Position numbers and translations under genes: made by a program. A stretch of 64,000 nucleotides of DNA from NCBI RefSeq assembly GCF_029589435.1, contig NZ_JARRAG010000001.1, forward strand, positions 486,808 to 550,807, given 5' to 3'. Positions 61,483 through 64,000 of the stretch are shown piece after piece; the first letter of the stretch is position 1, and the number at the start of each line of letters is the position of its first letter. The DNA is from Paludisphaera mucosa. Lineage in GTDB: Bacteria > Planctomycetota > Planctomycetia > Isosphaerales > Isosphaeraceae. A model generated the notes under the pieces. It was given only the letters and a program-made list of their open reading frames with translations, had not been told where the DNA came from and made no database searches.

Positions 61483-61695
61483 ATGACCACGGACCGAGCG
61501 ACGAAGACGCCGGCCGCCATCTACCCGACCGGGAAGGCGGACGTCCGCACGGAGCGGGCCGCAGAAATCCACCTTTGGGACGCGGACGAGCGGGTCGAGG
61601 CGGCGGACTGGGGGCTGGTCGATGACTCGCTGGAGGCCGCCTGCCGCGCCCTCGGGGCCGAGCCGCCGGAGACGACGGCGGACGACTTCGGATGA
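61483..61695 (+). CDS. hypothetical protein, 70 aa
   Basis: The ATG at 61483 follows GGGAGGG by a good distance. The acidic small protein reads 'MTTDRATKTPAAIYPTGKAD' and ends 'EPPETTADDFG'. No family is recognised. Just downstream a different frame also looks protein-like (ADIPKQVEADRRWMEMLGEV), so this may be half of a frame-shifted or overlapping pair. Confidence 0.45.
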   Translation: MTTDRATKTPAAIYPTGKADVRTERAAEIHLWDADERVEAADWGLVDDSLEAACRALGAEPPETTADDFG

Positions 61696-61909
61696 GGCGG
61701 ACATTCCGAAACAGGTCGAGGCCGATCGGCGGTGGATGGAGATGTTGGGGGAGGTGCGAGCGGCGGCGGCTCGACGCAGATCTTCGCCGCCGCCGCCTCC
61801 AGCTTGGGAACGTGCGGCGATGTTCAACGGGCCGACGCTCGATCAAGTCGTCGGTCGACCCGCAATTTCCGCCTCGCCGCAGCCCTCATCGGCAGTTTAG
61901 AATGCCCCC

Positions 61910-62242
61910 ATGGCCTACGACGTCATCCTCGAATCGGTCTCGCCCGGCTTCCACGGGCCGGTGGTCGCCGCCCTCCTCACCGCCCGCATCCCGAGCCGGA
62001 CGAAGTGGACCGAAGTCGCGGGCTTCCGCAACGCCACCACGGTCGGCCTGGGCCTGGATCCAGCCAAGGCCGAGCGACTCGCCACCTCGGCTCCCGTCGT
62101 CGTGGCGAAGGGCGTGACGGTCGAGGACGCCGAGCACATCAAGGCGTATCTCGAGGCAGGCCACTATCCTGAGAAGAAGGAGTGGCCGCGCCCGGAGCCG
62201 GGCCAGACTTGCTGCGTGGTCGGCGTCCGGGCTTCCGGCTGA
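61910..62242 (+). CDS. stand-alone ribosomal protein L7/L12 C-terminal-like protein
   Basis: 110 aa. The core follows the L7/L12 C-terminal domain: 'AYDVILESV' (L7/L12 FDVILKAAG), 'VGLGLDPAKAERLATSAPVV' (TGLGLKEAKDLVESAPAAL) and 'KGVTVEDAEHIKAYLEAG' (EGVSKDDAEALKKALEEAG). It lacks the N-terminal dimerisation domain and hinge of the ribosomal protein and has an insert of about 15 residues (RIPSRTKWTEVAGFR). It cannot dimerise like the stalk protein. It may bind translation factors or be a recruited domain. The last 15-20 residues (QTCCVVGVRASG) are unusual. Confidence 0.7.
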   Translation: MAYDVILESVSPGFHGPVVAALLTARIPSRTKWTEVAGFRNATTVGLGLDPAKAERLATSAPVVVAKGVTVEDAEHIKAYLEAGHYPEKKEWPRPEPGQTCCVVGVRASG

Positions 62243-62491
62243 CGACAATCGCCCGCCCGCCGAAGCCCCACCTTCTCCGCCTCCTCGGCCGGCTCGAACT
62301 CCACCCGGTTCCGCTTGTTCATCCTGGCCGCGCCGCCGCAGTGGGGTGCGTGGTAAACCCTGCTGCTGCGGTTTCGCACCACTCCGGCCGTGACGGGCAC
62401 TCCCTCGACCTTACGCCAGTTCCACGGCGATACCGCTCCAGGCTGACTCCATAGGTCGCGTTTCGCCTCATGAGCCACGGCCTGCAGCCTA
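62164..62491 (-). pseudogene. C-terminal remnant of a thermonuclease (SNase-like) with Ada-type zinc tail
   Basis: The minus-strand frame runs up to the insertion sequence and reads 'RLQAVAHEAKRDLWSQPGAV', then 'SPWNWRKVEG', matching the end of SNase domains ('EARAARRGLW', 'PWEWR'). 'VVRNRSSRVYHAPHCGG' and 'NRVEFEPAEEAEKVGLRRAG' match the small Cys/His tail often fused to such nucleases. Across the insertion the frame continues (63394-63416 reads 'YTNKKKWA'), directly after the stop of the next gene. All of the catalytic N-terminal part is missing. The frame's own end overlaps the L7/L12-like gene. Confidence 0.7.
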
Positions 62492-63391
62492 GGTTCTGTC
62501 TGACGGCTCGCAAAGCGTTACGATGGCGGCTTCTCCATGGAGGCCGGGATGTCGCGTCGCTATGAGCTGAAGGACGAGGAATACGCCTCGATCGCCGACC
62601 TGCTCCCGCCGGTCGGCAGGCCGGGCGGGAGATGGAACGACCACCGGAGGACCCTCGACGGCGTCTTCTGGATCCTCCATACAGGGGCCCAGTGGCGGGG
62701 GCTGCCGGAGCGATACGGCAGGTGGAAGAGCGTCTACGACCGCTTCGACCGATGGGCCCGCGACGGGACCATCGACCCATCCTGGAGCGTCTGCACCTGA
62801 AGCTCGACGCGTCGGGGCGGATCGACTTCGGCCTCTGGTGCATCGACGGGACATCCATCCGGGCCAGCCGCGCGGCCGCCGGGGCCGGGGGGGAAAAGGG
62901 GGGATGCCGAGCCGGCCGACCACGCCCTCGGCCGCTCCCGCGGCGGCTTCGGGACGAAGCTGCACCTGGTCGTCGACTCCGGAGGCGTCCCGCTCTCGGC
63001 CGTCGTCACGGCGGGCCAGGCCCACGAGTCGAGGTCGCTGGAGCCGGCCCTGGAGGCGGTGCGGATCAAGCGGCCGGGCCGCGGCCGCCCGCGACGCCGG
63101 CCCCGCCGACTGGCCGGCGACAAGGGGTATAGCTACCGCCGGATCCGCCGCTACTTGCGGCGTCGAGGCATCAAGGCGGTGATCCCGACCCGCAAGGACC
63201 AGCGGCGGAACCCGAAGTTCGACGCCGAGGCCTACCGGCGACGCAACATCGTCGAGCGGTGCATCCTCTGGCTCAAGGAGAACCGCCGACTTGCCACCCG
63301 CTTCGAGAAGCTCGCGGTGAACTTCCTGGCCATGGTGAAGCTGGCCATGATCCGCCGTTGCTTCCGACTCATCGAGCCGTCAGACAGAACC
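62492..63391 (+). mobile_element. IS5-type insertion sequence, 900 bp
   Basis: Perfect 19-bp terminal inverted repeats GGTTCTGTCTGACGGCTCG are present at both ends, flanked by TA duplications (62490-62491 and 63392-63393). TIR sequence, size, TA target and transposase identify an IS5-family element of the IS427-like group. It interrupts the thermonuclease remnant. The TAG stop of its transposase frame extends past the right TIR. Confidence 0.9.
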
Positions 63392-63394
63392 TAG
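62550..63394 (+). pseudogene. IS5-family transposase with frameshifts
   Basis: The first part (62550-62800) reads 'MSRRYELKDEEYASIADLLP', 'WILHTGAQWRGLPERYG' and 'DGTIDPS'. A single-base loss near 62780 shifts the frame ('ILERLHLKLDASGRID', 'WCIDGTSIRASRAAAGAG'). A second shift in a G7A4G6-type run (about 62888-62904) is needed to reach 'EPADHALGRSRGGFGTK', the DDE region 'AGDKGYSYRR' and 'IVERCILWLKENRRL'. The second site is where this IS group uses programmed frameshifting. The first is a true lesion, so the transposase is probably inactive. DDE aspartates and glutamate are otherwise kept. Confidence 0.85.
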
Positions 63395-63416
63395 CCCATT
63401 TTTTCTTGTTGGTGTA

Positions 63417-64000
63417 TCACGGAGATGCGAAGGGGTCGGCCGGGAAGTCGGCGTCGAGGACGGCCGCGGTGGCCGGGTCGGTCCCCAGTTTCGCCCTCCA
63501 GGCGGCCGCCTCCCCGGGCCTGGCCCACGACTCATACAGCGCGACGATTGACCGGACGGTCTCCGCGATGTTGTGCCGGGACTGGGGCGGGATCCGGTCC
63601 GCGCTAGCCCTGAGGCCCTCATATCCCCGGAGCAGCAGGGGTTCCGCCTCGAGATACTTGCCCTGCTTCCGAAAGGCGGCGCCCAAGCTCGCCCGGATCA
63701 CCGAGGTCCTCCAGTGGTCGGGTATCTTCCGCTCCGCGATTTCCAGCGACTCCCGGAGGATCGGCTCGGCATCGGCGTAATTCTCCTGCCCTATCAAATT
63801 GTTCGATAACGCGCCTAGCGCGCCGCCGTATGCATCCGAGTCGCGATCGTGCCGCTCGCGCAGGGCGGCGAGCACCTCTCGGAGGTTCGGCTCGCTGAGC
63901 TGCGGCTTGCCCAGCCTGCTGTGGACGAGCGCCAGGTGGTTGACGACCTGCTGGGTGACGGCCGTGTCGCCCATCCCGAACGCCTTCCGCGCCCCGGCGA
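63417..64000 (-). CDS. TPR-repeat protein (C-terminal part; continues beyond window)
   Basis: The visible 194 residues end at 63417, and the 5' end lies outside the window. Tetratricopeptide repeats of about 42 residues of the kinesin-light-chain type are visible: 'LSEPNLREVLAALRERHDRD', 'NYADAEPILRESLEIAERKI' and 'KYLEAEPLLLRGYEGLRASA', then a final helix (VALYESWARPGEAAAWRAKL). In planctomycetes this pattern forms the C-terminal half of large Ser/Thr kinase proteins, which is likely here. The stop is followed directly by the thermonuclease remnant in the same frame. Confidence 0.8.
   Translation of the reverse strand, partial: AGARKAFGMGDTAVTQQVVNHLALVHSRLGKPQLSEPNLREVLAALRERHDRDSDAYGGALGALSNNLIGQENYADAEPILRESLEIAERKIPDHWRTSVIRASLGAAFRKQGKYLEAEPLLLRGYEGLRASADRIPPQSRHNIAETVRSIVALYESWARPGEAAAWRAKLGTDPATAAVLDADFPADPFASP

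Noticed and set aside
61188-61520. Minus-strand open frame across the tRNA reading 'LVRPAGFEPATFSSGG'
   Set aside because: This is the well-known spurious translation of a tRNA gene; it overlaps tRNA-Arg completely and is not a protein.
61692-61900. Open frames after the 70-aa gene, one reading 'ADIPKQVEADRRWMEMLGEV'
   Set aside because: Part looks protein-like but there is no clear start and the rest is Arg/Pro-rich; mentioned with the 61483 gene only.
1-64000. CRISPR arrays
   Set aside because: No regularly spaced identical repeats with unique spacers were seen; the repeats at 31276-31428 have no spacer diversity of CRISPR length.

Overview
The window comes from a high-GC planctomycete, most likely of the Isosphaeraceae type (Paludisphaera, Singulisphaera or Tautonia relatives). 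This rests on several gene families: a DUF1549/DUF1553 plus DUF1501 pair, a large arylsulfatase, PEP-CTERM surface proteins, a giant beta-helix protein whose N-terminus carries an 'LEDRQLLS'-type motif, and many secreted repeat proteins. The assignment is an inference from gene content, not from a marker tree.

Layout. 1-23177 is ordinary chromosome: the end of a response regulator, secreted proteins, an MscS channel, a sulfatase, a FadL-like porin, gltX, a PfkB kinase, aat, a Gfo/Idh/MocA - DUF993 - sugar isomerase cluster, a beta-helix protein with a VOC protein, the DUF1549/DUF1501 pair, and a multi-pass membrane protein whose last codons serve as an integration site. 23178-39548 is an integrated mobile element of about 16.4 kb. 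It is bounded by a perfect 90-bp direct repeat (23088-23177 and 39459-39548) and has a tyrosine recombinase at its right end. 39549-61234 is chromosome again: beta-helix protein, nagB, PIG-L deacetylase, cyclic-nucleotide-binding protein, proline-rich lipoprotein, aquaporin and bile-acid symporter family protein, a two-component system, PEP-CTERM proteins, a UDPGP pyrophosphorylase, an MBOAT/SGNH pair, a PhnP-like hydrolase and tRNA-Arg(CCG). 61235-64000 is a small scrambled region: an orphan L7/L12 C-terminal-like protein, a thermonuclease remnant, an IS5-type insertion sequence with decayed transposase, and the end of a TPR protein.

The most interesting part is the mobile element. Its centre (29303-30972) is a compact, closely spaced or overlapping four-gene run: a 24-aa hydrophobic peptide, a CsrA-like protein, a stand-alone family-A DNA polymerase-like protein of 402 aa with recognisable motifs A, B and C, and a 57-aa protein that overlaps it. 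Some 300 bp downstream lie seven iteron-like direct repeats at about 21-25-bp spacing. Together these look like an autonomous replication module not built on a standard Rep protein. A decayed copy of the start of the polymerase gene lies just upstream. The element also carries an AAA ATPase - HNH nuclease pair resembling the Septu (PtuA/PtuB) defence system, in visibly AT-richer DNA, two proteins with HEPN-type R-x4-H motifs, several secreted or membrane proteins of unknown role, and many copies of a short GTAGCAGGG repeat that I saw nowhere else in the window.
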